Shown here: positions 10,085-19,301 of the stretch, piece after piece
Numbering within the stretch: position 1 is the stretch's first letter
Layout of the letters: each line of letters starts with the position of its first letter
Assembly: GCA_025964695.1 (NCBI GenBank)
Contig: JAOPYK010000155.1
Location: forward strand, 59,785 to 123,784
Direction: 5' to 3'
Length of the DNA: 64,000 bases
Source of the DNA: Streptosporangiaceae bacterium
Lineage (GTDB): Bacteria; Actinomycetota; Actinomycetes; Streptosporangiales; Streptosporangiaceae
Translations under genes and position numbers: made by a program
Notes under the pieces: model-generated
The model's database searches: none
Seen by the model: only the letters and a program-made list of their open reading frames with translations
Told to the model about the DNA's origin: nothing

Positions 10085-11031
10085 CCCTCGAGGGCGTCCT
10101 GCTGTGGATCGGCGGGGTCGAGATGCCCAAGGGCGACCCGGGTAAGACCCGGGACGCGGCGAAGATCTGGAATCAGCTGGCCGCCGACCTGGACGCGAAC
10201 ATCAAGACCACCGGGCCGGTGGCGGCCGACGTCTGGGCCAAGAACTCCGGCGACGGGATCGACGCGTTCAAAAAGTTCTGGACGGACGAGTTCGCCCCCT
10301 ATCCGGAAGAGGTCGCCGCCTACTGCAAGCGGGTCGGCGGCGTCTGCGACAATTACGCCCAGATCCTGGACGACATGCGGTTCGCCTACCTCATCCTCGC
10401 CTGGGTCACCTGGATCAACATGCTGATCACCATCGCATGGGGCTGGGTCACGGGTTATGCCGAGCTCGCCGCGCTGCGAGTCGCCTCGTGGATGAGAGCT
10501 CAGGGCATCAAGCGCCTCTACCAGGTCCTGGTCAAGATACTCATCGAGGCCCTCGTCGACAGCGCGGCCTACGCGGTCGTCACGCAACTCGGGCAGTACG
10601 CCACCTTCAAGGTGGCCGAGATGATCACCGGGCGCCATTACAACGACACCATGAAGCACGTTTTCAAGTTCGATCCCTATTCATGGGGCGACAACCTCAG
10701 CCAGGGCCTCCAGACCTTCGTCGCCAACGCCGCATTCGACATCAGCGCCGAACCCATCGGCGCTCTCCAGAAGGCCGGCGGCGGCAAGTGGGCGGGCTTC
10801 TGGGGCGCACATCCGCGGTTCGGCGGCTTCACCAAGCGAATGGGCGCCTCCAACGTCTACACCATCGTGAACAACGAATACGCCAACCTGTTCATGGGCG
10901 GCGACAAATCCGTCCTGCCGACCCTGAACCAGGAGGCCCAGAAGGTCATCTTTCACGGAACCCGGGTGCTCAAGAACCCGAAAAAGGGACCGGTGGGGCA
11001 TCCCGCCCAGATACCTGGGATCCCCCGTTGA
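10081..11031 (+). CDS. T7SS-associated protein with WXG-like N-terminus and membrane-spanning middle region (candidate substrate/effector)
   Basis: 316 aa, translationally coupled to the preceding gene (overlap GTGA); hydrophobic stretch FAYLILAWVTWINMLITIAWGWVTG. Confidence 0.6.
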   Translation: MTLEGVLLWIGGVEMPKGDPGKTRDAAKIWNQLAADLDANIKTTGPVAADVWAKNSGDGIDAFKKFWTDEFAPYPEEVAAYCKRVGGVCDNYAQILDDMRFAYLILAWVTWINMLITIAWGWVTGYAELAALRVASWMRAQGIKRLYQVLVKILIEALVDSAAYAVVTQLGQYATFKVAEMITGRHYNDTMKHVFKFDPYSWGDNLSQGLQTFVANAAFDISAEPIGALQKAGGGKWAGFWGAHPRFGGFTKRMGASNVYTIVNNEYANLFMGGDKSVLPTLNQEAQKVIFHGTRVLKNPKKGPVGHPAQIPGIPR

Positions 11032-11537
11032 CCCTTCGCCGTCCCGCCGTGTTGCTCGGCGGCGCGGTTTTGCTCGTCCTCGCGGGCTGGCTCGCGTACA
11101 CCACGGTGCACACTCTGGACGGGCCGTGGGGACGACCGGGAAGCCCCGGTACGCTCACCCTCACGCGGTGCCGGACCTACAAGGGAGGCGGCGGGGATCC
11201 GCCGACGATGTCCTGCACCGGCACCTTCACCCCCGATCATGGCGGAAGCCCGGTGCCCGGTGTACGGCTGAACCTGGATCGGGTGGGTCCCTGGGCCCCC
11301 GGGGGAATCCGCCGGGTATGGCTTCCCAGCGCGTCCCACACGGCCTACCGGCCGGGCGGCAATGACTGGCTGATCCGGCTCGGCTTCTTCCTGTTCCTGC
11401 TGGGCTGCTCCATAGCCCTCATCGGCACCGCCGACGGGTCCCGCTGGGCCAGGCGAGTGCAGGTCACCGGCGCGGTCGTCGCGATGTCCGCCTTCCCGGT
11501 CCCGCTGCTCGTCTGGCTGATCTCACTGCTCGGCTGA
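11028..11537 (+). CDS. Small membrane protein with three predicted TM helices
   Basis: TTG start overlapping previous stop; hydrophobic segments at both ends of the frame (LTLRRPAVLLGGAVLLVLAGWLAY...WARRVQVTGAVVAMSAFPVPLLVWLISLLG). Confidence 0.6.
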   Translation: MTLRRPAVLLGGAVLLVLAGWLAYTTVHTLDGPWGRPGSPGTLTLTRCRTYKGGGGDPPTMSCTGTFTPDHGGSPVPGVRLNLDRVGPWAPGGIRRVWLPSASHTAYRPGGNDWLIRLGFFLFLLGCSIALIGTADGSRWARRVQVTGAVVAMSAFPVPLLVWLISLLG

Positions 11538-11694
11538 GAGAATCGCGGCCTCGATGACGCGACCTGTGTCACGAGATGTCGAGCGGACTTCTGGACTTTC
11601 CGCTCCGCACAGGACATCCGGCAATGTCTCGGAACAAGCTGCCGAATCCCCTAAAGTGGGCACGTCTCGGCCGAACGGAACGTGAGGATTCCTT

Positions 11695-12129
11695 GTGAAC
11701 GGGTTCGGTGACTTCGCGAACATCGATGTGGACAAGGTCCTGCGCGAGGCTCAGGGCCAGCAGGCCCGCATTCAGCAGATGCAGGAGCGGATCGCGGAGC
11801 TGGTCGGCCGGGCGTCGGACGAATCCGGGCTGGTCACCGCCACGTTCACGGCCGCCGAAGGGCTCGCCGACCTCGAGATCAAGCCGCGTGCGCTCGCCCC
11901 CGGCTCTCAGGAACTGGCCAAGACCATCAAACAGGTCATCCAGGAGGCCAGTGCCGACCTGCAGGCCCAGATGCGCGCGGTCATGCGGGAGGTCTTCCCC
12001 GACCACGAGTCCGCGCTGGACAAGGACGCCGCCATCGCCAAGGCGCAGGAGGCCAAGGACGCCTTCGACCGGGTGATGACCGACGCCATGGGAGAACTCG
12101 AACAGATCCGTAAGCGCCTCGGTCTCTAG
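11695..12129 (+). CDS. YbaB/EbfC family nucleoid-associated-like protein
   Basis: QQARIQQMQERIAELVGRASDESGLVTATFTAAEGLADLEIKPRAL. Confidence 0.75.
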   Translation: MNGFGDFANIDVDKVLREAQGQQARIQQMQERIAELVGRASDESGLVTATFTAAEGLADLEIKPRALAPGSQELAKTIKQVIQEASADLQAQMRAVMREVFPDHESALDKDAAIAKAQEAKDAFDRVMTDAMGELEQIRKRLGL

Positions 12130-12134
12130 CCCGC

Positions 12135-12824
12135 TCAGGCCCCCGCGCCCAGTGTGGGGATCTTCGGCGTGCCCATCATCAGCTCGACCTGCTTGAACAT
12201 GGGCGGTCCGCCGTCCGGGGTCACCATCATCTGCGATGTACCGGTCATTTCTCCGGCGGTGAGAATGGCCATCACCGCCCCGAGCATCACCCGGACGCTG
12301 CCCTGCACGGTGGAGAGCATCGAGGCGATCCAGGCGGCGACGCCGTTCGCCTCACCCTCGAGGCTCGGCACCGCGAGTGCTCCCACGACGGTCGCCGCCG
12401 CAGCGAGGATGATGGCCGCCTGGACGGCCATGATCGTCGCCACGACGAAAGCCATCGCCGCGAGGGCGAAGAAGACCCAGGACACGACGTCCAGCATGTC
12501 GCCGACGCTGCCGTGGTACTGATGCGCCTTGGTCAATTCCTGCTTGTACCGCTGCACGGCGTCATCGAATGCGGCGCGGTCGTGGCCCTGCCACTTGTCC
12601 GGAGGCACCCCGTTCGCCAGGTTCTCCATCTCGTTCTTCAGCGCCTCCACCTGCGAGGCCACCTGTTTCCAGTCACCGGCGGCACCGGCCATCGCACCCG
12701 GGTTGGAAATGATGATGCCGATCTCGATGACGACCATCAGGGTCCCGGGAATGACGCACGAGGCGAAGACCGCCTCGGCCAGCGCGGCCCATCCCATGAA
12801 CTCGCCGGTGTCCCGCACATCCAT
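12135..12824 (-). CDS. WXG100-related protein with C-terminal TM region
   Basis: VPPDKWQGHDRAAFDDAVQRYKQEL (WxG) followed by hydrophobic helices. Confidence 0.65.
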   Translation of the reverse strand: MDVRDTGEFMGWAALAEAVFASCVIPGTLMVVIEIGIIISNPGAMAGAAGDWKQVASQVEALKNEMENLANGVPPDKWQGHDRAAFDDAVQRYKQELTKAHQYHGSVGDMLDVVSWVFFALAAMAFVVATIMAVQAAIILAAAATVVGALAVPSLEGEANGVAAWIASMLSTVQGSVRVMLGAVMAILTAGEMTGTSQMMVTPDGGPPMFKQVELMMGTPKIPTLGAGA

Positions 12825-12865
12825 CTCGCGCTCCCTGTTCCTGGCCGGCCGGTGTCAGGCCTGGT

Positions 12866-14002
12866 TCACGCCGTCGGCAGCGTGCTGTTGTTCTCGGCGC
12901 CGTTCCAGTTCGCCGCGTTCCCGTAGAGCGCCGACTTCCATTTCCTGAGCTGATCGTGGCCGTCGGCGAGGTATCTCACGGCCGACTGGCGGACCGTGTC
13001 GTGCGTCGCGTTCAACGGCAGGCCGAGCACGCCGAAGCTCGGGAAGCCCACATGGATCTGCGAGGTCTTCGAGGCGGCGTCGGTCATCTGCGCTCCGGGC
13101 TGGCTGGCCAGCTTGTCGCCCAGTTGCTTCATCGCGGTCTGATCGGCGTTCTTGGTCTGGTTGTCGCCACCGGATCCCTGCGCCGGGTTGTTCGGAGACG
13201 GCGGGAAGCCGGACGGCATTCCACCACCGCCACCGCCCGAGGGCGGGCCGCCTCCCCCGGACGGGGAGCCTCCGCCGCCGCCGGGGGGAGGGGAAGCTCC
13301 GGCGGGGCCACCGCCGGCGGTTTTCGGCGGCTTGACGGCCTTGGGAACGGCCGGTGCGTCCTTCCCCGGGGTGTCAGGGCCGGCTCCGCCCTGCGGCGGG
13401 GCCGGAAGCGCGTGGACCTTGACGTGGCCGCTCTTGTCCTGGGAGAGGTCCAGCTGTACGTGTTTGCCGGCCGCGACGTGGATGCGGGTGTCGTGCGGGT
13501 GGCCGGGGCCCTTGGGCACAGTGATGTCGAGGCTGCCGTCCTGGTTCTTGTGCACCGTGTACGGCACGTGCTGCTTGCCGCCGGGATCGGTGATGTCGGC
13601 CTGGGCGGCGTTCTTACCGAGTCCCTTGACGTCCTCGACAGGGGCATTGTGCGCGGGCTGGAAGCCGGAACCCTGATGGGCGGGAGGCTTGTGCGCCGGC
13701 TGTTGCGCGGGCTGGAAGCCGGAACCCTGATGGACCGGTGGCCGGTGCGCCGGGATGGTGGGGCCTGCTCCCTGCGACGTGCCGGTGGGGGCGCCGTTAC
13801 CCGCCGTACCGGGGACGGTGGCCGGGGTGAAGCCGGTCGGGGTGATCTCGACGGCGGTCGAGCCGTTCGCGTCCGGCGTCACCTGCCGCCCATCGACGTA
13901 GACCGTCACGTCAGGCGCCGATCCGTTCACCGGACCGCTCCGCGCCGCAACCGTACCGGCGGGATTGAGCAGGGCATCGATGCGCGTTCTGCTGTCACTC
14001 AT
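12866..14002 (-). CDS. Pro/Gly-rich T7SS-associated protein
   Basis: Low-complexity P/G-rich middle, HQGSGFQPA repeats, flanked by WXG100 and mycP. Confidence 0.6.
   Translation of the reverse strand: MSDSRTRIDALLNPAGTVAARSGPVNGSAPDVTVYVDGRQVTPDANGSTAVEITPTGFTPATVPGTAGNGAPTGTSQGAGPTIPAHRPPVHQGSGFQPAQQPAHKPPAHQGSGFQPAHNAPVEDVKGLGKNAAQADITDPGGKQHVPYTVHKNQDGSLDITVPKGPGHPHDTRIHVAAGKHVQLDLSQDKSGHVKVHALPAPPQGGAGPDTPGKDAPAVPKAVKPPKTAGGGPAGASPPPGGGGGSPSGGGGPPSGGGGGGMPSGFPPSPNNPAQGSGGDNQTKNADQTAMKQLGDKLASQPGAQMTDAASKTSQIHVGFPSFGVLGLPLNATHDTVRQSAVRYLADGHDQLRKWKSALYGNAANWNGAENNSTLPTA
13650..13733. repeat. Two perfect 30-nt direct repeats (13650-13679, 13704-13733) inside the Pro-rich CDS
   Basis: tgcgcgggctggaagccggaaccctgatgg present twice. 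Confidence 0.9.
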
Positions 14003-14070
14003 CGGCGGCTCCGTTTCGCGGGCGACTCCGTCATGATCCCACTCGCGGCGCTCTGGGCGATACGCCTTGT

Positions 14071-14121
14071 CCGGAAACTCACGACGTCCGGAAACTCACG
14101 ACGTCTGGAAACTCACGACGT
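14071..14121. repeat. Three tandem 17-bp repeats at the 3' end of mycP
   Basis: ccggaaactcacgacgt x2 followed by ctggaaactcacgacgt. Confidence 0.92.
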
Positions 14122-15441
14122 CCGGCGGCCGGAGCGCCAGTGACGGCGGCGGGCGGCCGGCACGATGGCACCGCCGAGAGCGAGCGCGCCGGCGACGACG
14201 AGGGCCCCGCCCGCCAGCGACAGCCCGAGCGTCCGGGTGAAGGTGTCGGTGGGGCCCGGCCGCACGATGGCCACCGCCGGCGGCCGGGCCGAACTCGGCA
14301 CGGCACCGTTCTCCTCGGGCAGCACCGCGGTGACCGCCTGCAGGGGGTTGACGACCCCGGCGCCGGTACCGGCGACCGTTCCGCCGTCCGCGGTGGCCTC
14401 GATCCGGTGCGCCACCTGCTGGTAGGTGAGCTTCGGGTAGTAGGAGCGGACGAGCGCCGCGACACCCGCCACGAAGGGAGCCGAGAAGCTGGTGCCGCTG
14501 TCTTGGCGGTACAACCCGTCCGCCCAGGTGGAGACGACGTCCTTGCCGGGCGCCACCACGGTGACCCGGGTCTGGATGTTGGAGTGTTCCCAGAGCTGCC
14601 CGTCGCTGCCGATGGCTCCCACGGCGACGACTCCCGGATAGTTCGCCGGGTACGCCGGCGCGGCCGTGGAGGCGTCGGCACCGTCCACGTTGCCGGCCGC
14701 GGCCACGATCAGCGCGTCCTTGCTCTGCGCGAAGGTCACCGCCGACTTGAGCAAACGGCTGTCCGGGGCCCGCGACGACACGTTGATGACCTTGGCCCCT
14801 CTTTTCGCGGCCTCCCGGATCGCGTCGGCGAGGAAGCGGGCGTCACTCTTCTCGGCGGTCGCCTCCTTGACGGAAAGGATGCGGGCCGCTGGTGCCACCC
14901 CCACAAACGGTATCTGCTGGGCGCGGAGATCCTGCGCGCCGATGATGCCGGCCGCCATCGTGCCGTGCCCGAGGCAGTCCCGCGTGGTCGTGCGGGTGAC
15001 GTCCAGAGACTGCACGCGGCCTTGCAGTTGGCGATGCGAGACGTCCACGCCGCTGTCCACGACCCCCACCGTGACGCCGGCGCCGCGCGTCAGCGGCCAC
15101 ACGTCGGTGAACCCGAGTTGCCGCTGCGGCCACGGCTCCACCTTGATCTCCGATGCCGGGCTGCCCGCATACTGCAGCTGACACGACACCGTGGGGGTCG
15201 GCTTCGGCGGCTTCTGGGTCACCGTGACCTTGGCGGTCACCGTCTTGCCGGATCCCGTGGTCGGCTTGGCGGACTTGGTCGGCTTGGTGGTCGGCGCGGC
15301 ACCGGGAGCCGCGAGGGCGGGAGGAAGCAGCACCGCGGAGGCCAGGAGGAGACTTCCGCCCGCACCGGCCAGGCCCATGGTCCACTTTCCGGTCACGGCA
15401 CCGGCTGGTCTCCTGGTTCCCGACAGCACGCTCCAGACCAT
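14113..15441 (-). CDS. mycP: Type VII secretion-associated serine protease mycosin
   Basis: Subtilisin triad VGVVDSGVDVSH / GHGTMAAGII / GTSFSAPFVAG, signal peptide and C-terminal TM helix. Confidence 0.93.
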   Translation of the reverse strand: MVWSVLSGTRRPAGAVTGKWTMGLAGAGGSLLLASAVLLPPALAAPGAAPTTKPTKSAKPTTGSGKTVTAKVTVTQKPPKPTPTVSCQLQYAGSPASEIKVEPWPQRQLGFTDVWPLTRGAGVTVGVVDSGVDVSHRQLQGRVQSLDVTRTTTRDCLGHGTMAAGIIGAQDLRAQQIPFVGVAPAARILSVKEATAEKSDARFLADAIREAAKRGAKVINVSSRAPDSRLLKSAVTFAQSKDALIVAAAGNVDGADASTAAPAYPANYPGVVAVGAIGSDGQLWEHSNIQTRVTVVAPGKDVVSTWADGLYRQDSGTSFSAPFVAGVAALVRSYYPKLTYQQVAHRIEATADGGTVAGTGAGVVNPLQAVTAVLPEENGAVPSSARPPAVAIVRPGPTDTFTRTLGLSLAGGALVVAGALALGGAIVPAARRRHWRSGRRTS

Positions 15442-15502
15442 AGTGGAACGGCCGCTGAGCGTCTAAAGGTGGCAGAAGTCGTGAACCGCTACGATCTGGG
15501 CC

Positions 15503-16096
15503 GTGGAAGAGCCCGTGTCCGGAGGAGAGGAAACACCGCGCCGCCGGCGGACGTCCCTCGCCGTACTGGGTGTGTGCGCGCTCGCCATGGCGGCGGTCTG
15601 GGCGTTCGGCGGCTTCAACGCCACGCCCAGCGGACCGAAGGTGCTCGCCGCCGGTGCCACGGTGGACCAGGGCCGGTTCACCGTCACCTTCGTGTCCGCG
15701 CGGATCGGCATGGCCAAGGGCCAGTTCGGCCTGGGCCTCAAGCGCTCCCTGATCGTACGGGTGAAGGTGACCAACAACAGCAAGGAGACCACCTCGCTGA
15801 GCACCGACCTCGCCGACGGGGTGGCCGGGGAACCGAAACCCGGCAAGTACGTCGCGCCGGACAACGTCATCGGTTATGCCAACGGCAGCGAGACCACGAT
15901 GGTCCAGCCGGGCCTGCCGGTCGAGGCGGAGCTGACGTGGCCGCTGGCCGCCGACGTGAGCCCCGGAAAGATGACCGTCGCACTCTGGCAGTGGGACCAC
16001 TCCGCCGGCTTCACCGATCCGCAGTTCAACTGGAAGGTCGACAAGAAGTACACCCGGGCCTCCGCCAAGGTCACGCTGGCGGTGAATCCTCAATGA
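15503..16096 (+). CDS. Single-TM secreted/membrane-anchored protein (DUF4352-like)
   Basis: RRRRTSLAVLGVCALAMAAVWAFGG TM; beta-rich extracellular domain with VKVTNNSKETTSL. Confidence 0.6.
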   Translation: MEEPVSGGEETPRRRRTSLAVLGVCALAMAAVWAFGGFNATPSGPKVLAAGATVDQGRFTVTFVSARIGMAKGQFGLGLKRSLIVRVKVTNNSKETTSLSTDLADGVAGEPKPGKYVAPDNVIGYANGSETTMVQPGLPVEAELTWPLAADVSPGKMTVALWQWDHSAGFTDPQFNWKVDKKYTRASAKVTLAVNPQ

Positions 16097-16674
16097 TCCG
16101 CCGGATCGGGGTCATCGTCGTCGGTACCGCGCTGCTGGCCGCGGCGATGTGGCTGAAGCAGATCGAGCCGCAGGCACACAGCCATGACACCCAGCCGTTG
16201 CGGAACTCCGGCCGGATCGGCCAGTCAATCTCCAACAGCGCCTTCTCCCTCCGGGTCGATGGGGTGGAGCTCGCCCGTTCCCTCAAGGCGAGCGGCGCGT
16301 CGGCCGGTCGGGCGAACGTCACCACCGACGGTGTCTTCGTCATCGTCCATATCCAGGCCAAGGCCGCCCAGAAGCCGTACCAGATGGACCATGTCCGGCT
16401 GGAGAGCGGCGAATACACCTTCACCGACAACGGCCGCAGCTACTCCCTCAGCACGGCCGACGGGACCTACGAGCCGATGATCTGGCGCAAGGCCGTGGCG
16501 GGTTTCGAGATTCCCAGGAACCGCCTCGCCGGAGCACGGCTGGTGGTCGGTCAGGGCGGGCTGCTCACCCAGCTCAGCGCCGAGACCGCGGTGGATCTCC
16601 TCATCACTCCGGGCAAAGCCGCTGACATGATCGCGCACGCGGTGGACGGTTACGATCCCGGCAGCACGGGATGA
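16093..16674 (+). CDS. Single-TM membrane-anchored protein, beta-rich
   Basis: MIRRIGVIVVGTALLAAAMWL; overlaps upstream stop by 4 nt. Confidence 0.6.
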   Translation: MIRRIGVIVVGTALLAAAMWLKQIEPQAHSHDTQPLRNSGRIGQSISNSAFSLRVDGVELARSLKASGASAGRANVTTDGVFVIVHIQAKAAQKPYQMDHVRLESGEYTFTDNGRSYSLSTADGTYEPMIWRKAVAGFEIPRNRLAGARLVVGQGGLLTQLSAETAVDLLITPGKAADMIAHAVDGYDPGSTG

Positions 16675-17636
16675 CCGGCCGCCACCCGCCGCACGGCGGC
16701 CACCAGGGCAGCGGGCCCCCGCCCGGGCCGTACGGGCCGTACCATCGACCGCCGGGGCCGTACGGCCCGCCGCAGAACCCCTATCCCCCGGGGCACCGCC
16801 CATCGGGACCCTCCTCGCTGCCTCCCCCCGGACCGCCCCCCGGGCTGCCGCCGCCCATGCCCGCGCCGGCGCCTGCGCCGCCCGCGCCACCGCGGCCCGG
16901 TCGGTACGGTCCGCCGGGTCCGCAGGCCCCGCAGGGCCCGTACGGGCCGCCCGCGCCCGCCCGGCAGCCGTACGGCCGGCCGGGCGCGGAACCGCCACCT
17001 CCGTGGGAGCGGCAGCTGGATCAGCCGCCCCGGGAACAGGAGCCGCAGCCGGCCGGCCCGCCCGCCGGCGAGCCACCGGACACGGGACAGGCGGCACCCG
17101 GCGAACGCCGCCGGCGGCTGAGCCCCGCGGCACGCCGCCTGGTCGAGGCCGGCGCCCTGCTGATACTGCTGCCGGTCACGCTCGGGCTGCACTGGTACGA
17201 CGACGACCACACGCTGGGACATCAGCTACGCCGCGACGAACACGTCACCACGGTGGCGCGCGGTGCCTCGGCCACGCTGGGGCACGCGACCTGGCGGATG
17301 ATCGGGAGACAGCAGGGCGGCACCGGGCGCCTGCGGAGCACGACTCCGGGCGCCGAGATGCTGGTGCTGACGCTGGAGATGCGCCCGCTCGACGCACAGG
17401 GGGTCAAGGACGCCTCGGGGAGCGGGCTGGCCTACCGGATCCGGGACCGGGAGGGCCACGTGTGGACCGGCGCGGCAGAGGTGCCCGAGGGCCTGAGTGC
17501 GGGGCGGCCCGTTCAGGTCAAGGTGTCGGCCATCGTGCCCACCGAGAAGGTCACCTCGGTAGTGCTCGAGCTGCTTCCCACGACGGTTGAGGTGAAGCCG
17601 GGGATGACTGTTCCGGTGCTGCGCTTCGCCCACTGA
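16671..17636 (+). CDS. Proline-rich cytosolic N-terminus, single TM, beta-rich domain
   Basis: GPYGPYHRPPGPYGPP low complexity followed by TM (LVEAGALLILLPVTLGLHW); coupled to previous gene. Confidence 0.6.
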   Translation: MTGRHPPHGGHQGSGPPPGPYGPYHRPPGPYGPPQNPYPPGHRPSGPSSLPPPGPPPGLPPPMPAPAPAPPAPPRPGRYGPPGPQAPQGPYGPPAPARQPYGRPGAEPPPPWERQLDQPPREQEPQPAGPPAGEPPDTGQAAPGERRRRLSPAARRLVEAGALLILLPVTLGLHWYDDDHTLGHQLRRDEHVTTVARGASATLGHATWRMIGRQQGGTGRLRSTTPGAEMLVLTLEMRPLDAQGVKDASGSGLAYRIRDREGHVWTGAAEVPEGLSAGRPVQVKVSAIVPTEKVTSVVLELLPTTVEVKPGMTVPVLRFAH

Positions 17637-18834
17637 CCCGTGCCACCACCAGGTTGAACGCGGCGGCGAGCAGGCAGATCCGCAGCATCTGGAAGACCAG
17701 CCCCGTCCCGAACTCGACGAAGTTCAGCCGGGTGCTCCACCAGGCGATCGGATGCGGGCCGATCAGGTAGTAGACCCCGCGGCGGGTGAGGTCCTCCGCC
17801 ACGTCGAGCCCCACGAACAGTGCGCAGAAGGTCCCGAACAGCACCAGCCCGGCGCGCTTGACCAGCCGCATGCCGAACCAGGTGGGCAGCCACTTCTCGC
17901 GGAGCTCCCGGGTCATCACCTCGTGCGGAGTGTGCTCGCGGTCGATGCCGCTGGCCCGGACCAGTCCGCGTGCGGCCCGGCCCTCGCCGAAGGCGGCATG
18001 CTCATCGGCCGCGTCCACACCGAGGATCACGCCGGCGATCACCAGCCAGACCAGAGAGCCCAGCACCGCGTCCTTGAACAGCGGCCAGTAGTGCAGAGCG
18101 GGCCCCAGGCTTCCGCCGATCCAGCCCCAGAACTCCCTGCCGACGATCCAGTCGCTGGCCTTCCCGCGCAGCACGTCGATCGTGAAGACGCCGTACAGGG
18201 TCCAGTTCACCTCCAGCAGGGCGTTGAGCAGGCTGCCGGACCGGGGCACCCGGGGCTGGAGATACCGCTCGCAGATGAACTTGGCGATGAAGAAGACGAC
18301 GGTCAGCCCGATGGCGATGTAGAGATGCTGCTGCAGGTCGATGAGCATCCGCTGGCCCCTGAGCTGCCCTTCGAGCCCGCCCTCGGCGAAGCCCCGTCCT
18401 TCCGCGGCGTCGACGAAGGCGCGGGCGTCCCGGGAGTACCACCCCCATGCCAGGTAGAAGATCATGAAGGGCAGCAGGGCCCGGCCCAGCGCGTCGTAGA
18501 CCCTCTCGTCCTCGGCCACCGACCAGGAGGCCAGCGCGCCGCCTTCGTCGCGCGCCTTGATGGCCGACAGACCGTCGCGGACGCTGTGCATCATCGCCAG
18601 GGAGACGCCCAGCGACACCATGACGAGCAGGCTGAGCGTAGCGACCGGAATCGCGCTGTTGTGCAGACCTAGCTTGTAACCGCCCCACATGATCACGAAG
18701 CGCAGCAACTGGCCCAGGGTGTACCACAGCGTGAGGGGCACGGCGAAACGCGCGGTCAGCTTGAGGGTCGCCCACGGGAGAGTGAGCGGCGACAGCGACA
18801 TTCCGGGCATCGAGGAGATGGTATCGGGATTCAC
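17551..18834 (-). CDS. Polytopic membrane protein of unknown function
   Basis: 427 aa, multiple hydrophobic helices. Confidence 0.6.
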   Translation of the reverse strand: MNPDTISSMPGMSLSPLTLPWATLKLTARFAVPLTLWYTLGQLLRFVIMWGGYKLGLHNSAIPVATLSLLVMVSLGVSLAMMHSVRDGLSAIKARDEGGALASWSVAEDERVYDALGRALLPFMIFYLAWGWYSRDARAFVDAAEGRGFAEGGLEGQLRGQRMLIDLQQHLYIAIGLTVVFFIAKFICERYLQPRVPRSGSLLNALLEVNWTLYGVFTIDVLRGKASDWIVGREFWGWIGGSLGPALHYWPLFKDAVLGSLVWLVIAGVILGVDAADEHAAFGEGRAARGLVRASGIDREHTPHEVMTRELREKWLPTWFGMRLVKRAGLVLFGTFCALFVGLDVAEDLTRRGVYYLIGPHPIAWWSTRLNFVEFGTGLVFQMLRICLLAAAFNLVVARVSGRSAAPEQSSPASPQPSWEAARALPR

Positions 18835-18888
18835 CCGATCACTTTCCAGATCACCGGTATCCCCAGGGGGACGCGAGAGCCCAACGTG

Positions 18889-18923
18889 AGAGCCCGCCCG
18901 CGGACGTTCCGCGGGCGGGCTCT
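18889..18923 (-). terminator. Strong hairpin downstream of DUF1416 gene
   Basis: AGAGCCCGCCCGCGGA-cgt-TCCGCGGGCGGGCTCT, 16-bp perfect stem. Confidence 0.8.
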
Positions 18924-18936
18924 GGGGTGTCTCAGG

Positions 18937-19245
18937 TCAGATCGAGACCTCGAGGGCGGCGACCTCACCGAGTGCGGCGGTCACCGTGTGGTCGACGCTC
19001 ACCCCACCGGCGGCGAGCACGCGGATGGTCCAGTCGCCGGGAGCGGCGAAGAACCGGAAGATACCCTCGTCACCGGTCACGACCTCGCCGGTGAACTCAC
19101 CGGTCGAGTCGAGTAGGCGGGCATAGGCGCTGGACACCGGGTTACCGTCACGAGTGACGGTGCCCTGGATGACAGCCTCGTTGGCCAGGTCGACGGTCGC
19201 CGGGATGTGCGCCGTCTGCGCGGGCGCTGCGCAGCCCTGAGTCAT
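18937..19245 (-). CDS. DUF1416 family protein (SseC-like)
   Basis: MTQGCAAPAQTAHIPATVDLANEAVIQGTVTRDGNPVSSAYARLLDSTGEFTGEV; downstream of thiosulfate sulfurtransferase. Confidence 0.88.
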   Translation of the reverse strand: MTQGCAAPAQTAHIPATVDLANEAVIQGTVTRDGNPVSSAYARLLDSTGEFTGEVVTGDEGIFRFFAAPGDWTIRVLAAGGVSVDHTVTAALGEVAALEVSI

Positions 19246-19301
19246 GTGGTGCTCTCCAATCTCCGTGGACGGCGGACAGATCCGCCGGCGGGCGGTGTTC
19301 G

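Noticed and set aside
13210-13320. GC-rich CCGCC/CCACC repeats that look like a microsatellite
   Set aside because: Explained by Pro/Gly codon low complexity in the 12866-14002 CDS
14140-16092. N-terminal ~650 aa of an 844-aa plus ORF
   Set aside because: Antisense to mycP and out of frame with 15503-16096; only its C-terminal part (16093-16674) reads as a real protein
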